A DNA stretch of 64,000 nt, taken from NCBI RefSeq assembly GCF_003990045.1, contig NZ_RZGZ01000002.1, positions 62,001 through 126,000 on the forward strand. The letters run 5' to 3'. Below the pieces are notes generated by a model. It ran no database searches, had not been told where the DNA came from, and saw only the letters and a program-made list of their open reading frames with translations. Shown piece by piece: positions 1 to 9,971 of this stretch. The translations under genes were made by a program, and so were the position numbers. The stretch is from Labedella endophytica. Its GTDB lineage: Bacteria > Actinomycetota > Actinomycetes > Actinomycetales > Microbacteriaceae. How positions within the stretch are numbered: the stretch's first letter is position 1; every line of letters begins with the position of its first letter.

Positions 1-245
1 CTCGAAGCCGTGGCTCAGGCGGAAGCCGCGGGCGAGGGCCTGCTGCGTCGCCTTCTGGATGACGGGTCCGTCCATGACGGGGTCCGAGTAGGGCAGACCG
101 AGCTCGATGACGTCGACACCGCTCTGTGCGATCGCGACGGCGGCGTCGACCGACTCCTCGAACGTGGGGAACCCGACGGGCAGGTATCCGACGAGGGCAC
201 CGGAGCCGGCATCGACGCGCGTGCGGATGACGTCGGAGACGGCGC

Positions 246-249
<4 letters not shown>
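1..249 (-). CDS. trpA: Tryptophan synthase alpha chain (3' end cut by window edge)
   Basis: TrpA cleaves indole-3-glycerol phosphate to indole and glyceraldehyde 3-phosphate; indole is channelled to TrpB. Only the first 83 codons of the usual ~260 are inside the window. They read as a TIM barrel start: [10 protein letters not shown] near residue 20 and [15 protein letters not shown] near residues 44-58, which carries the catalytic Glu and the substrate-contacting Asp of the family. The ATG at 249 overlaps the trpB stop in an ATGA tetranucleotide, so translation of the two subunits is probably coupled. It is the last visible gene of the minus-strand his/trp run. Identification is firm; the C-terminal half cannot be assessed. 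Confidence 0.95.
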
Positions 250-1457
<1,208 letters not shown>

Positions 1458-1461
1458 AGGG

Positions 1462-2232
1462 TCACACCGCCAGGAAGGATTCGAGAGTGGAAACAGGATG
1501 ATTGGTCACGAGCGCCTCGCCGATGAGGACGACGTCGGCCCCGGCCTCGCGGTACGCCGCGACGTCCGCCGGAACGGCCACCGCGGACTCCGCCACCTTC
1601 ACGACGTCGTCGGGGATCGTCGGGGCCAGTCGGGCGAAGAGGGTCTTGTCGAGTTCGAAGGTGCTGAGGTCCCGCGCGTTGACACCCACGAGTCGCGCGC
1701 CGAGGTCGAGGGCGCGGGAGAGCTCGTCGCCGCTGTGGGTCTCGACGAGCGTGGTCATTCCGAGCTCGGTCGACAGCGCGAACAGCTCGGCAAGGGTGCG
1801 GTCGTCGAGTGCCGCGACGATCAGGAGCACGAGGTCCGCTCGTGCGGCCCGAGCCTCGAACACCTGGTAGGGCTGCGAGATGAAGTCCTTGCGGAGCACC
1901 GGCAGGTCGACGCGTGCACGGACCGCCCTCAGATCGTCGAGCGATCCCTTGAAACGACGACCCTCGGTGAGCACGCTGATCGCGCTCGCTCCCCCGAGCT
2001 CGTAGTCGGCGGCGAGGGCTGCGGGATCGGTGATCTCCGCGAGGTGACCGCGAGACGGGCTCGCGCGCTTGACCTCGGCGATGATCTTGACGCGATCCGC
2101 GCGGGACAACGCCGCGAGGGCGTCGAGCGCGGGAGGGGCTGCGAGGGCGTCGGCCTCGACCGTGGCGAGCGAGACGGCCTCCCGACGAGCGAGAGCGTCC
2201 TCCGCGGCGCCGGCCGTGAGTTCGGCCAGCAT
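1462..2232 (-). CDS. trpC: Indole-3-glycerol phosphate synthase
   Basis: Converts carboxyphenylaminodeoxyribulose phosphate to indole-3-glycerol phosphate, the step before TrpAB. It has 256 residues, normal for a monofunctional TrpC without fused TrpF. Visible family motifs are [13 protein letters not shown] near residue 50 (catalytic Lys and phosphate binding), [30 protein letters not shown] and the C-terminal phosphate-binding VLIGEALV. It starts four bases after the stop of the HGxxPAAW membrane gene and ends four bases before trpB. No trpD or trpF lies nearby, so those steps are encoded elsewhere (in actinobacteria PriA/HisA often replaces TrpF). Confidence 0.96.
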   Translation of the reverse strand: MLAELTAGAAEDALARREAVSLATVEADALAAPPALDALAALSRADRVKIIAEVKRASPSRGHLAEITDPAALAADYELGGASAISVLTEGRRFKGSLDDLRAVRARVDLPVLRKDFISQPYQVFEARAARADLVLLIVAALDDRTLAELFALSTELGMTTLVETHSGDELSRALDLGARLVGVNARDLSTFELDKTLFARLAPTIPDDVVKVAESAVAVPADVAAYREAGADVVLIGEALVTNHPVSTLESFLAV

Positions 2233-2236
2233 CCGG

Positions 2237-2467
2237 TCAGTGCCCCTTCGAGACGGACTTGTCGCCGTAGGCGCCGTATCCGGCCTTGGACATGATCAGT
2301 CCGAGGAGACCGCCGACGACGAGCAGCCCGACGCTCGCCCAAACGAGGACGGGCATGTCGAGGAAGAAGAACAACGTCCCGACAGCGACGGCCACGAGCA
2401 TGACCACGACGGCGGTCCAGGCTGCGGGCGAGTGTCCGTGTCCGAGCTCGGTCGAGTCGTCGCTCAT
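2237..2467 (-). CDS. HGxxPAAW family small membrane protein
   Basis: A 76-residue protein with the diagnostic motif HGHSPAAW at residues 10-17, followed at once by two hydrophobic segments (about 17-35 and 38-59) and a short polar tail ending in SVSKGH. Proteins of this family are found between trpE and trpC in many actinobacteria and have no established function. The gene sits 41 bases downstream of the Trp-associated membrane protein and 4 bases upstream of trpC, so it is probably co-transcribed. Position suggests a link to aromatic amino acid handling at the membrane, but that is inference from context only. Confidence 0.85.
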   Translation of the reverse strand: MSDDSTELGHGHSPAAWTAVVVMLVAVAVGTLFFFLDMPVLVWASVGLLVVGGLLGLIMSKAGYGAYGDKSVSKGH

Positions 2468-2508
2468 GGGTCTCCTTCGTGTGCGGGGTGTAGGGCGAGT
2501 CTACCGGT

Positions 2509-3111
2509 TCAGCGGGTGGGGTCGTCGCCGCGGCTGAGCTCGTCCCAGCTGTCCACGGCGTCGAGCGGAGCGCCGTCATCGGCGTGTTCGAACCGCACGG
2601 CATCGTACTTCCGCGACGGCCCCGGCCACCGTCCCGCCGTGAGCACGACCGCGGCACCCACGAGCGCGAGCAGGACACCGACGACGATGGCGAGGCTCGG
2701 CCAGATCGACGTCTCCACGGATTCGACCGCTTGCGCGACGGACTCGCTGCCGGCGACGCCCGTGGCCGTGCTGATGGCCGAGGACGACGACCCGATCGGA
2801 TCCGCCAGCGCGAGGGCGGCGGAGAGCACGACCGACGCCCCGATGAGTGCGGTCAATGAACCGAGGATGACGCGGAAGAGACGGCCGGCGATACCGAGGG
2901 CGGCCCCGGCCGCGAGACCGGCCAGGCCGAGAGCCGCGAGGGCCGGGGCCGCCGTCTCGCCCGTCGCCTCGACGACGACGCCCGCGGTCTGGCCGGCCGT
3001 CACGGAGAACACGAACCAGGCGCGCGTCCACGTGAGGAACACGAGTCCCGAGATCACCAGGACCGCGAGGATCGACAGCGACTTCAGCCGACGGGCGTTC
3101 ACACCGGTCAC
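2509..3111 (-). CDS. Trp biosynthesis-associated membrane protein
   Basis: A 200-residue integral membrane protein with four hydrophobic segments near residues 11-27, 55-75, 80-103 and 138-159. This is the pattern of the trp-associated membrane family seen next to trpE in actinobacteria. The tail after residue 160 is charged and probably cytoplasmic. The GTG at 3111 overlaps the trpE stop in a GTGA tetranucleotide and is the best start; a second GTG in frame lies at 3102. The molecular role is not known. Together with the HGxxPAAW gene it inserts two membrane proteins inside the trp cluster. Confidence 0.85.
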   Translation of the reverse strand: MTGVNARRLKSLSILAVLVISGLVFLTWTRAWFVFSVTAGQTAGVVVEATGETAAPALAALGLAGLAAGAALGIAGRLFRVILGSLTALIGASVVLSAALALADPIGSSSSAISTATGVAGSESVAQAVESVETSIWPSLAIVVGVLLALVGAAVVLTAGRWPGPSRKYDAVRFEHADDGAPLDAVDSWDELSRGDDPTR

Positions 3112-4634
3112 CGGATGCGACGCATCGCGTCGGCGACGGCCACGGCGCGCAGCGGAGCGGCCGCCTTGTTCTGCGATTCGAGGAACTCGCTCGCCGGATC
3201 GGAGTCGGCGACGAGTCCGCCGCCGGCCTGCACGTACGCGGTGCCGTTCATGATCGTCGCCGTGCGGATCGCGATCGCGAGATCGACGTCGCCGGAGAAG
3301 CCGAAGTAGCCGACCACTCCCCCGTACACGCCTCGTTGAGCCGGTTCGAGCTCGTCGATGATCTCGAGGGCGCGCGGCTTCGGGGCGCCAGACAGGGTGC
3401 CGGCGGGGAAGGTCGCGCGGAACACGTCGAGACTCGTCGCGCCCGGGGTGAGGTCTCCCTCGACGCTCGAGACGAGGTGCATGATGTGACTGAAGCGCTC
3501 CACACGCATGAACTCGGTCACCTCGACACTGCCGGGCCTGCACACCTTGAGGAGGTCGTTGCGGGCGAGGTCGACGAGCATGAGGTGCTCGGCGCGCTCC
3601 TTCGGGTCGTGCGCGAGCTCGGCCTCGAGCTCCGCGTCCTCCTCGGGGGTCGCGCCGCGCGGCTTCGACCCCGCGATCGGGTGGGTGAAGACACGGCCGT
3701 CCTGCACCTTGACGAGCGCCTCGGGCGACGAACCGACGATGTGGTAAGGCTCGCCGTCCGGCGTCTCGAGGCTCAGGAGGTACATGTACGGGCTCGGGTT
3801 GAGACTCCGGAGGATCCGGTAGACGTCGATCGCGTCGGCCTGCGTGTCGAGCTCGAACCGCTGCGACACGACGACCTGGAAGATGTCGCCGTCGCGGATG
3901 TAGTCCTTCGAGGCCACTACGGCGTCGAGGAAGTCCTGCCGCTCCGTGCGGTGCCGCGGGTCGGCCCGGCGGTCGAGGTCGACGTTCGCGAGCCACGCCT
4001 CCGACGGATCGGCGAGCTCCGACTGCATCCGATCGAGTCGGGACTGCGCGTCCGCCCAGGCTCCCTCGGGGTCGTCACCGTCCGCGAGCACGTTGGCGAT
4101 GAGCATGACGGTCCCGCGACGGTGGTCGAGCACGACGATGTCGGCCGCGAAGCTCACCGCCTGACCGGGGACGCCGATCTCGTCGACGGGCCGATCGGGC
4201 AGGTTCTCGATCTGGCGGATGGCCTCCCATCCGATGAACCCGACGAGGCCGCCCGTGAGCGGCGGATGACCGGCGATCTTCGGGGTCTCCCAGCGGGAAT
4301 GCAGCGCCTCCACGGCGCGCAACGGCTCGGTCGGGGCGTCGTGCCCGAGCGCTCGTTCGGCCGAGAGACCGAGGTCGAGCCAGACGGCCTCGTCCCCCCG
4401 CTGGGTGAGCACACCGAACGAGCTGACGCCGACGAAGGAGAAGCGGCTCCAGATCCCGCCCTGCTCAGCGGACTCCAGGAGGAAGGTGCCCGGTCTGTCC
4501 CGGGCCAGCTTGCGGTAGATGCCCACCGGGGTCTCGCCGTCGGCGAAGAGCTCCCGGATGACCGGGACCACCCGGTGGCTGGTGAGGAGGGAGTCGAATC
4601 CGTCCCGCGTCGTCGATCCGCTCATGCCGCTCAT
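3108..4634 (-). CDS. trpE: Anthranilate synthase component I
   Basis: TrpE makes anthranilate from chorismate, with ammonia supplied by TrpG (not in this window). The product has 508 residues. The LLES element at residues 52-55 matches the tryptophan feedback site of the family, and the C-terminal chorismate-binding domain carries [32 protein letters not shown] and GVVGYFG. The ATG at 4634 overlaps the hisI stop (ATGA) and has a run of six G followed by A just upstream as ribosome binding site. No leader peptide or attenuator is possible at this start, because coding sequence of hisI abuts it. Confidence 0.97.
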   Translation of the reverse strand: MSGMSGSTTRDGFDSLLTSHRVVPVIRELFADGETPVGIYRKLARDRPGTFLLESAEQGGIWSRFSFVGVSSFGVLTQRGDEAVWLDLGLSAERALGHDAPTEPLRAVEALHSRWETPKIAGHPPLTGGLVGFIGWEAIRQIENLPDRPVDEIGVPGQAVSFAADIVVLDHRRGTVMLIANVLADGDDPEGAWADAQSRLDRMQSELADPSEAWLANVDLDRRADPRHRTERQDFLDAVVASKDYIRDGDIFQVVVSQRFELDTQADAIDVYRILRSLNPSPYMYLLSLETPDGEPYHIVGSSPEALVKVQDGRVFTHPIAGSKPRGATPEEDAELEAELAHDPKERAEHLMLVDLARNDLLKVCRPGSVEVTEFMRVERFSHIMHLVSSVEGDLTPGATSLDVFRATFPAGTLSGAPKPRALEIIDELEPAQRGVYGGVVGYFGFSGDVDLAIAIRTATIMNGTAYVQAGGGLVADSDPASEFLESQNKAAAPLRAVAVADAMRRIR

Positions 4635-4996
4635 CCGAGGTCCCCCCGGTCTCCCGGTACGACCTCGAGCCCGTCGGCGTCGAAGCACGTGCGTGTGCCC
4701 GTGTGGCAGGCCACACCGACCTGGTCGACCTGGACGAGGACGGTGTCGCCGTCGCAGTCGAGAGCGGCGGAGCGCACGAACTGGGCGTGGCCCGACGTGT
4801 CGCCCTTCCTCCAGTACTCCTGACGCGACCGCGACCAGAACGTCACTCGCCCCTCCGTGAGGGTGCGACGCAGTGCTTCCGCGTCCATGTAGCCGAGCAT
4901 GAGGACCTCGCGCGAGTCCCACTGCTGGATGACCGCGGGCACGAGACCGTCACCCGCGAAACGCACGCGGTCGATCACCGGTTGGACGTCGATCAT
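4631..4996 (-). CDS. hisI: Phosphoribosyl-AMP cyclohydrolase
   Basis: HisI opens the purine ring of phosphoribosyl-AMP in histidine synthesis, a zinc and magnesium enzyme acting as dimer. The protein has 121 residues, the monofunctional form without fused HisE; hisE is a separate gene further upstream in this cluster. Metal-site motifs are clear: [13 protein letters not shown] and [11 protein letters not shown] supply the Asp and Cys ligands. The ATG at 4996 overlaps the hisF stop and the stop overlaps the trpE start, so histidine and tryptophan genes are joined without any gap. Confidence 0.96.
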   Translation of the reverse strand: MIDVQPVIDRVRFAGDGLVPAVIQQWDSREVLMLGYMDAEALRRTLTEGRVTFWSRSRQEYWRKGDTSGHAQFVRSAALDCDGDTVLVQVDQVGVACHTGTRTCFDADGLEVVPGDRGDLG

Positions 4997-5757
4997 GATC
5001 GCACTCCGATTCCTTCGGCCTGCATGGCCGCCTTCACGTCGCCGATGGTCAGGAGACCCGAGTGGAAGACGCTCGCGGCGAGCACCGCATCGGCGCCGGC
5101 GCCGATCGCGGGGGCGAAGTGGTCCGTCCGACCCGCTCCCCCCGAGGCGATGACGGGGACGGAGCTCACGGCGCGCATCGCGGTGATGAGCTCGAGGTCG
5201 AAACCGTCCTTCGTGCCGTCGGCGTCGATCGAGTTCACGAGCAGCTCGCCCGCTCCGCGCTCGATCGCCTCGCTGGCCCACTCGAGGGCGTCGATGCGGG
5301 TGAGCGTCCGCCCGCCGTGGGTCGTGACCACGAACCCGGACGGTGTCGTGTCCGCCCGGGTGACGTCGAGCGAGAGCACGACGACCTGGGCCCCGAAGCG
5401 GTCCGCGATCTCGCCGATCAGCTCGGGACGGCGGATGGCGGCGGAGTTCACGCCGACCTTGTCCGCTCCCGAGCCGAGGAGTCGCGCGACGTCCTCGGCC
5501 GAGCGGACCCCGCCGCCGACCGTGAGCGGCACGAAGACCTGTTCGGCCGTCGCGGTGACGACCTCGTAGGTCGTGTCGCGGCTCTCGACCGTCGCGGTGA
5601 CGTCGAGGAAGGTGATCTCGTCCGCGCCCTGAGCCGCATAGCGGGAGGCGAGCTCGACGGGGTCTCCGGCGTCGGCGAGGTTCTGGAAGTTGACGCCCTT
5701 GACGACGCGGCCGTCCGCGACGTCGAGGCACGGGATGACACGGATCGCGAGCGACAT
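4993..5757 (-). CDS. hisF: Imidazole glycerol phosphate synthase subunit HisF
   Basis: HisF is the cyclase subunit that uses ammonia from HisH to form imidazole glycerol phosphate and AICAR. The 254-residue barrel shows the two catalytic aspartates in [14 protein letters not shown] (near residue 11) and [13 protein letters not shown] (near residue 130), plus the phosphate-binding ASGGAG loop. hisH and hisA are absent from the window. It begins 11 bases after the hisG stop and overlaps hisI by ATGA. Length and motifs are standard. Confidence 0.97.
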   Translation of the reverse strand: MSLAIRVIPCLDVADGRVVKGVNFQNLADAGDPVELASRYAAQGADEITFLDVTATVESRDTTYEVVTATAEQVFVPLTVGGGVRSAEDVARLLGSGADKVGVNSAAIRRPELIGEIADRFGAQVVVLSLDVTRADTTPSGFVVTTHGGRTLTRIDALEWASEAIERGAGELLVNSIDADGTKDGFDLELITAMRAVSSVPVIASGGAGRTDHFAPAIGAGADAVLAASVFHSGLLTIGDVKAAMQAEGIGVRS

Positions 5758-5768
5758 CGGCGGGCTCC

Positions 5769-6608
5769 CTACAACCGCGCCGCGTGGATCGCGCTCACGA
5801 GGATAGCCCGCGCCCCGAGCTCGTACAGCTCGTCCATGACGGAGTTCGTGTCCTCACGGCGCACCATCACGCGTACGGCGACCCATTCCGGGTCGCGCAG
5901 CGGCGAGATCGTCGGCGATTCGATGCCACGCGCGATCGCGGTCGCCCGCTCGATGAGCGCGGCCGGGAGGTCGTAGTCCATGATGACGAACTGTCGGGCC
6001 ACGAGTACGCCCTGGAGCCGGCGCAGGAGCGTCGGGAGGGCGGGCGGCGATGCAGGGGACGAGATGAGGACGGCGCTCGATTCGAGGATCACCGGGCCGA
6101 AGATCGTGAGGCCGGCGTTCCGGAGCGAGGAACCCGTCTCGACGACGTCGGCGACGGCGTCGGCGACCCCGAGCTGGACAGCCGATTCGACGGCGCCGTC
6201 CAGCTTCACGAGGGTGGACTCGACGCCCGCGCGAGCGAGGAAGTCGCCGACGAGACCCGGGTAGCTCGTCGCGAGCCGCTTACCGGCGAGGTCGGAGAGC
6301 TCGGAGAACGATCCCGTGGGACCGGCGAAACGGAACGTGGAGCGGGCGAAGTCGAGTTCGGCGACCTCCTCGGCCTCGCTGTGGGAGTCGAGCAGGAGGT
6401 CCCGGCCGGTGATCCCGACGTCGAGGGCCCCCGACCCGACGTAGGTCGCGATGTCGCGCGGACGGAGGTAGAAGAACTCGACGCCGTTGCGGGAGTCCAT
6501 GAGGTGGAGGACCTTCGGGTCCTTGCGGACGGCGTAGCCGGCCTCGTCGAGCATGAGGGCGGCCGTCTCGGCCAGCGAGCCCTTGTTGGGCACTGCGATT
6601 CGCAACAT
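5769..6608 (-). CDS. hisG: ATP phosphoribosyltransferase (long form)
   Basis: HisG joins ATP and PRPP, the committed and histidine-inhibited step of the pathway. At 279 residues it is the long, self-contained form with a C-terminal regulatory domain, so no HisZ partner is needed. It starts [14 protein letters not shown], the family N-terminus, and has GITGRDLL and the PRPP-binding stretch around [15 protein letters not shown]. The ATG at 6608 has no clear Shine-Dalgarno sequence; it lies 49 bases after the hisE stop. I see no alternative start that keeps the conserved N-terminus. Confidence 0.96.
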   Translation of the reverse strand: MLRIAVPNKGSLAETAALMLDEAGYAVRKDPKVLHLMDSRNGVEFFYLRPRDIATYVGSGALDVGITGRDLLLDSHSEAEEVAELDFARSTFRFAGPTGSFSELSDLAGKRLATSYPGLVGDFLARAGVESTLVKLDGAVESAVQLGVADAVADVVETGSSLRNAGLTIFGPVILESSAVLISSPASPPALPTLLRRLQGVLVARQFVIMDYDLPAALIERATAIARGIESPTISPLRDPEWVAVRVMVRREDTNSVMDELYELGARAILVSAIHAARL

Positions 6609-6657
6609 GTGGAGGGAACTTTCGTCGGGGACAACGGGTGACGGCGGAATCAGCGCG

Positions 6658-6921
6658 TCACAGATGTCGATAGACGTCCGCGGTGTCGAGACCCTTCGCG
6701 AGCATGAGCACCTGGAGGTGGTACAGGAGCTGCGAGATCTCCTCGGCGGTGGCCTCGTCCGACTCGTACTCGGCGGCCATCCACACCTCGGCGGCCTCCT
6801 CGACGATCTTCTTGCCGATGGCGTGTACGCCGGCGTCGAGCTCTCGCACGGTCTTCGATCCCTCGGGACGGGACCGTGCCTTCTCACCGAGTTCAGCGAA
6901 GAGGTCGTCGAAGGATTTCAC
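6658..6921 (-). CDS. hisE: Phosphoribosyl-ATP pyrophosphatase
   Basis: HisE hydrolyses phosphoribosyl-ATP to phosphoribosyl-AMP, the second step of histidine synthesis and the supplier of HisI. The 87-residue protein is a normal single-domain HisE with the MazG-like metal motif [18 protein letters not shown] near residues 37-54 and the helical stretch [14 protein letters not shown]. The ATG at 6921 lies 29 bases downstream of rpe. It precedes hisG, giving the order hisE-hisG-hisF-hisI, only part of the pathway. Confidence 0.95.
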   Translation of the reverse strand: MKSFDDLFAELGEKARSRPEGSKTVRELDAGVHAIGKKIVEEAAEVWMAAEYESDEATAEEISQLLYHLQVLMLAKGLDTADVYRHL

Positions 6922-6950
6922 CCGTTCAGCCTACCGGGCGTGGGAGGGGG

Positions 6951-7613
6951 TTACGCGCGGGCGGCGTCCGCGATCTCGCGCAGCCGCGCGATCCGGGCCG
7001 CCGGGTCGTCCCCGCCGAAGACGGCCGAACCCGCCACGAACACGTCGGCTCCGGCGGCGGCGGCGATACCGATCGTGTCGGCGGAGATCCCGCCGTCGAC
7101 CTGCAGGTCGACGGACAGCCCGCGGCGCTCGCGGACGTGCGCGAGCGCCTCGAGCTTCGGCATCGTCTCCTGCATGAAGGACTGACCGCCGAAACCGGGC
7201 TCGACCGTCATGACGAGCACGAGGTCGAACTCGGCGAGGTCGTCGACGATGGTCTCGATCGGCGTCCCGGGCTTGAGCGAGATCCCTGCCTTCGCTCCGC
7301 GGGACCGCAGCTCGCGCGCGAGCAAGACGGCGTCCACCGCGGCCTCCGCGTGGAAGGTCACGCCGGCCGCGCCGGTCGCCGCGTACTCGGGCGCCCATCG
7401 ATCGGGGTCGTCGATCATGAGGTGCACGTCGAGCGGAACCGGCGACACGGCCTGGATGCGCTCGACCATCTGCAGTCCGAACGTCAGGTTCGGGACGAAA
7501 TGGTTATCCATGACGTCGACGTGCACGGCGTCAGCGGTCGCGATCGTGCCCAGCGCCGCCTCCATGTTGACGAAGTCGGCGGACAGGACACTCGGGTGGA
7601 TACGGGCCGTCAT
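6951..7613 (-). CDS. rpe: Ribulose-phosphate 3-epimerase
   Basis: Interconverts ribulose 5-phosphate and xylulose 5-phosphate in the pentose phosphate pathway. The 220-residue barrel shows IHPSVLSADF, VHVDVMDNHFVPNLT, the catalytic region VLVMTVEPGFGGQSF and VDGGIS, all typical of Rpe. I chose the ATG at 7613 because an AGGGTGG ribosome binding site lies about five bases upstream; an in-frame GTG exists at 7622. It lies between rsmB and hisE. Its product feeds the ribose phosphate needed for histidine and nucleotides, a plausible reason for the neighbourhood. Confidence 0.96.
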   Translation of the reverse strand: MTARIHPSVLSADFVNMEAALGTIATADAVHVDVMDNHFVPNLTFGLQMVERIQAVSPVPLDVHLMIDDPDRWAPEYAATGAAGVTFHAEAAVDAVLLARELRSRGAKAGISLKPGTPIETIVDDLAEFDLVLVMTVEPGFGGQSFMQETMPKLEALAHVRERRGLSVDLQVDGGISADTIGIAAAAGADVFVAGSAVFGGDDPAARIARLREIADAARA

Positions 7614-7650
7614 GAGCACCACCCTAACCGGCGAGGCTCCCGCGGCACGG

Positions 7651-9051
7651 TCACTCGGCCACCGCGAGCAGGGCGATGAACATCGCGTCCGTCGCGTGCC
7701 GGTGCGGCCACAGCTGGGCGCTCAGTCGTTCACCGTCGTCCCCGAGGTCGAGGCCGTCTCCGGCGATCCCGCGGAGGACGGCACCGGCGTCGAGCTCCGA
7801 GACGCGTCCGCGGGAGCGGCGGACCGCCGCCGAGACGACGGCCCTCGTCTCCGCGAGGTGCGGAGAGCACGTGACGTAGGCCACGAGGCCACCGGGACGC
7901 GTCGCGGCGATCGCCGAGTCGAGCAGGCGCGCCTGCAGGTCCGCGAGCTCGGCGACGTCGCGCGGCTGCTTGCGCCACCGTGCCTCGGGACGCCGGCGCA
8001 GCGCCCCCAAGCCGGTGCACGGTGCGTCGACCAGCACCCGGTCGAACGCGAGCGGGTGCCGCTCCCCCACCGTGGTGCCGTCGAGGACGGTCACGGGCAC
8101 ATCCAGGGGAACGGGAGCGACGGCGCGACGCACGAGCTCGGCCCGAGCGGGAACGAGCTCGTTCGCCGTCAGGTGTGCACCAGCGGCGAGAGCCTCTGCC
8201 GCGAGCAGGGCGGTCTTGCCCCCGGGACCGGCGCACAGATCGAGCCAGGTCTCGCCGGGGACGACGGGCCGAGCACGCGCGAGGGCGAGCGCGACGAGCT
8301 GCGAACCCTCGTCCTGCACGCGGACGCGCCCCGCGGCCGCGGTCACGACCGCATCGGGATCTCCCCCGGCCCCCGTGAACCCGACAGGCGAGAACCGATT
8401 GGGCGACGCCTCGGCCGGGCGACTCGCGAGACCCGGCAGAGCGGCGAAGTTGACCGCCGGGGCGTCGTTGTCGGCGCGGAGCAGGTCGGACAGCTCCGAC
8501 TCGCGACCCTCGGCCGCGAGCGAACGGCGGAAGGCGCGGAGCACCCACTCGGGGTGGGAGGTGAGCGCGGCTTCGCGGTCGTCGGCGCTCGTCGCAGCCT
8601 CCGACACCGCGCGCGTCCAGGCGTCGGGAGATCGTCGCGTGATCGCACGCAGCACACCGTTGGCGAAGCCCACGGCGGATCGTGACCCGTATCGGCGCAC
8701 GAGTGCGACCGACTCGTTGACGGCCGCGTGATCGGCGACCCGCATGCCAATCACCTGATGGCAGCCGAGCCGGAGAGCGTCGAGAACCGTCTCGTCGATC
8801 TGCCCGACCGGGCGACCGGCCGCGATCGCGATGATCCGGTCGTAGTAGCCCGACATGCGCAGCGTCCCGTAGCAGAGCTCGGTCGCGAGGGCGGCGTCCG
8901 CTCGATCGAGCCCCGCCGCCGCAATCGCTCCGGGCAGGAGCAGGTTGGCGTATGCGTCGTCGCGACTGACCGCGGAGATCACGTCGAAGGCGACGAGTCG
9001 AGCGGGCTGGATACGCTCGTCGGGCCGTGAGCGTCGTCGATCATCGGTCAT
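7651..9051 (-). CDS. rsmB: 16S rRNA (cytosine-967-C5) methyltransferase
   Basis: RsmB methylates C967 of 16S rRNA using S-adenosylmethionine. The 466-residue protein has an N-terminal NusB-like RNA-binding domain (about 20-160) and a C-terminal RsmB/NOP domain. The latter shows the SAM-binding WLDLCAGPGGKTALLA, the PC motif VLVDAPCTGLG with its cysteine, and YVTCSPH with the catalytic cysteine. The ATG at 9051 overlaps the fmt stop (ATGA), the usual fmt-rsmB arrangement. Specificity for C967 is assigned from family and context. Confidence 0.93.
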   Translation of the reverse strand: MTDDRRRSRPDERIQPARLVAFDVISAVSRDDAYANLLLPGAIAAAGLDRADAALATELCYGTLRMSGYYDRIIAIAAGRPVGQIDETVLDALRLGCHQVIGMRVADHAAVNESVALVRRYGSRSAVGFANGVLRAITRRSPDAWTRAVSEAATSADDREAALTSHPEWVLRAFRRSLAAEGRESELSDLLRADNDAPAVNFAALPGLASRPAEASPNRFSPVGFTGAGGDPDAVVTAAAGRVRVQDEGSQLVALALARARPVVPGETWLDLCAGPGGKTALLAAEALAAGAHLTANELVPARAELVRRAVAPVPLDVPVTVLDGTTVGERHPLAFDRVLVDAPCTGLGALRRRPEARWRKQPRDVAELADLQARLLDSAIAATRPGGLVAYVTCSPHLAETRAVVSAAVRRSRGRVSELDAGAVLRGIAGDGLDLGDDGERLSAQLWPHRHATDAMFIALLAVAE

Positions 9052-9971
9052 GATGCGACCACCTCTCCGTCGGCGCCGGCGCCGAGCCCGCGCCACCAGG
9101 ATGCTGCGTCCATCTCGCGCTTGCCGGCCGGTTGCACCGTGACGAGGAGCACGGGCCCAGTGCCGGTCCCCACGATGATGCCCTCGTCGGTGGCTCGGAC
9201 GAGGCCGGGGGCCGGCGACCCGTGTTCGCTCTCCGGCCGGCTGACGGCGAGGAGCTTGACCCGTGTATCGCCCACCGTCGTGTGGGCGCCCGGTTCCGGC
9301 GTCATCGCCCGGATGTGGGCGATGACGTCGAGCCGGTCCCCTGCCCACTCCACGCGCCCGTCGGCCGCGGTGAGCTTCGGGGCGAACGTCGGTTCCCCGT
9401 CCTGTGGCACGGGCGCGGCCCCGGACTCGATGGCGGTGATCGCCGCGACCACGTCGGCGGCTCCCGAGACGGCGAGCTCCGCGAGCAGTTCTCCCGACGT
9501 CTCCTCGCCCGAGAGCTCCCGCTCCGTCCTCGTCCACATCGGTCCCGCGTCGAGTTCGGGGACCAGCTGGAACACCGTCGCCCCGGCGCCGGAGCGGTGG
9601 GCGATCGACCGCTGAACGGGGGACGCGCCGCGCCACGCGGGCAGGGCGGAGAAGTGGAGGTTGATCCACCCGGCCGGCGGAGCGCTCAGGAGCGGCTCGC
9701 GCACGAATCCGCCGAAGGCGACGATCACGCCGAGGTCCGGGCGGGTCGCGAGGATGCGTTCGGTCGCGTCAGCGTCGAGTCGCGTCGCGCGGATGACGGC
9801 GAGCCCCCGTTCCTCGGCCGCAACCGCGACCGGGGACGGCGTCAGGACGCGTCGCCGTCCGACGGGTGCGTCGGGGCGCGTCACGACGGCGACCACCTCG
9901 TGGCCGGCGGCGATGAGCGCGTCGAGGGTCGGCACCGCCGTGGAGGGGCTTCCAGCGAAGACGATCCTCAT
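9048..9971 (-). CDS. fmt: Methionyl-tRNA formyltransferase
   Basis: Fmt formylates initiator methionyl-tRNA from 10-formyltetrahydrofolate, needed for normal translation start. The 307-residue product begins MRIVFAGSPSTAVPTLDAL and carries the active-site block INLHFSALPAWRGASPVQ with its catalytic His and the DAGPMW element. The C-terminal OB-like domain, which binds tRNA, starts around residue 210. The ATG at 9971 overlaps the priA stop and the stop overlaps rsmB. Everything is of normal length. Confidence 0.96.
   Translation of the reverse strand: MRIVFAGSPSTAVPTLDALIAAGHEVVAVVTRPDAPVGRRRVLTPSPVAVAAEERGLAVIRATRLDADATERILATRPDLGVIVAFGGFVREPLLSAPPAGWINLHFSALPAWRGASPVQRSIAHRSGAGATVFQLVPELDAGPMWTRTERELSGEETSGELLAELAVSGAADVVAAITAIESGAAPVPQDGEPTFAPKLTAADGRVEWAGDRLDVIAHIRAMTPEPGAHTTVGDTRVKLLAVSRPESEHGSPAPGLVRATDEGIIVGTGTGPVLLVTVQPAGKREMDAASWWRGLGAGADGEVVAS

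Noticed and set aside
4631-4660. Tryptophan attenuator before trpE
   Set aside because: trpE overlaps the hisI coding sequence by four bases, so there is no room for a leader peptide or hairpin.
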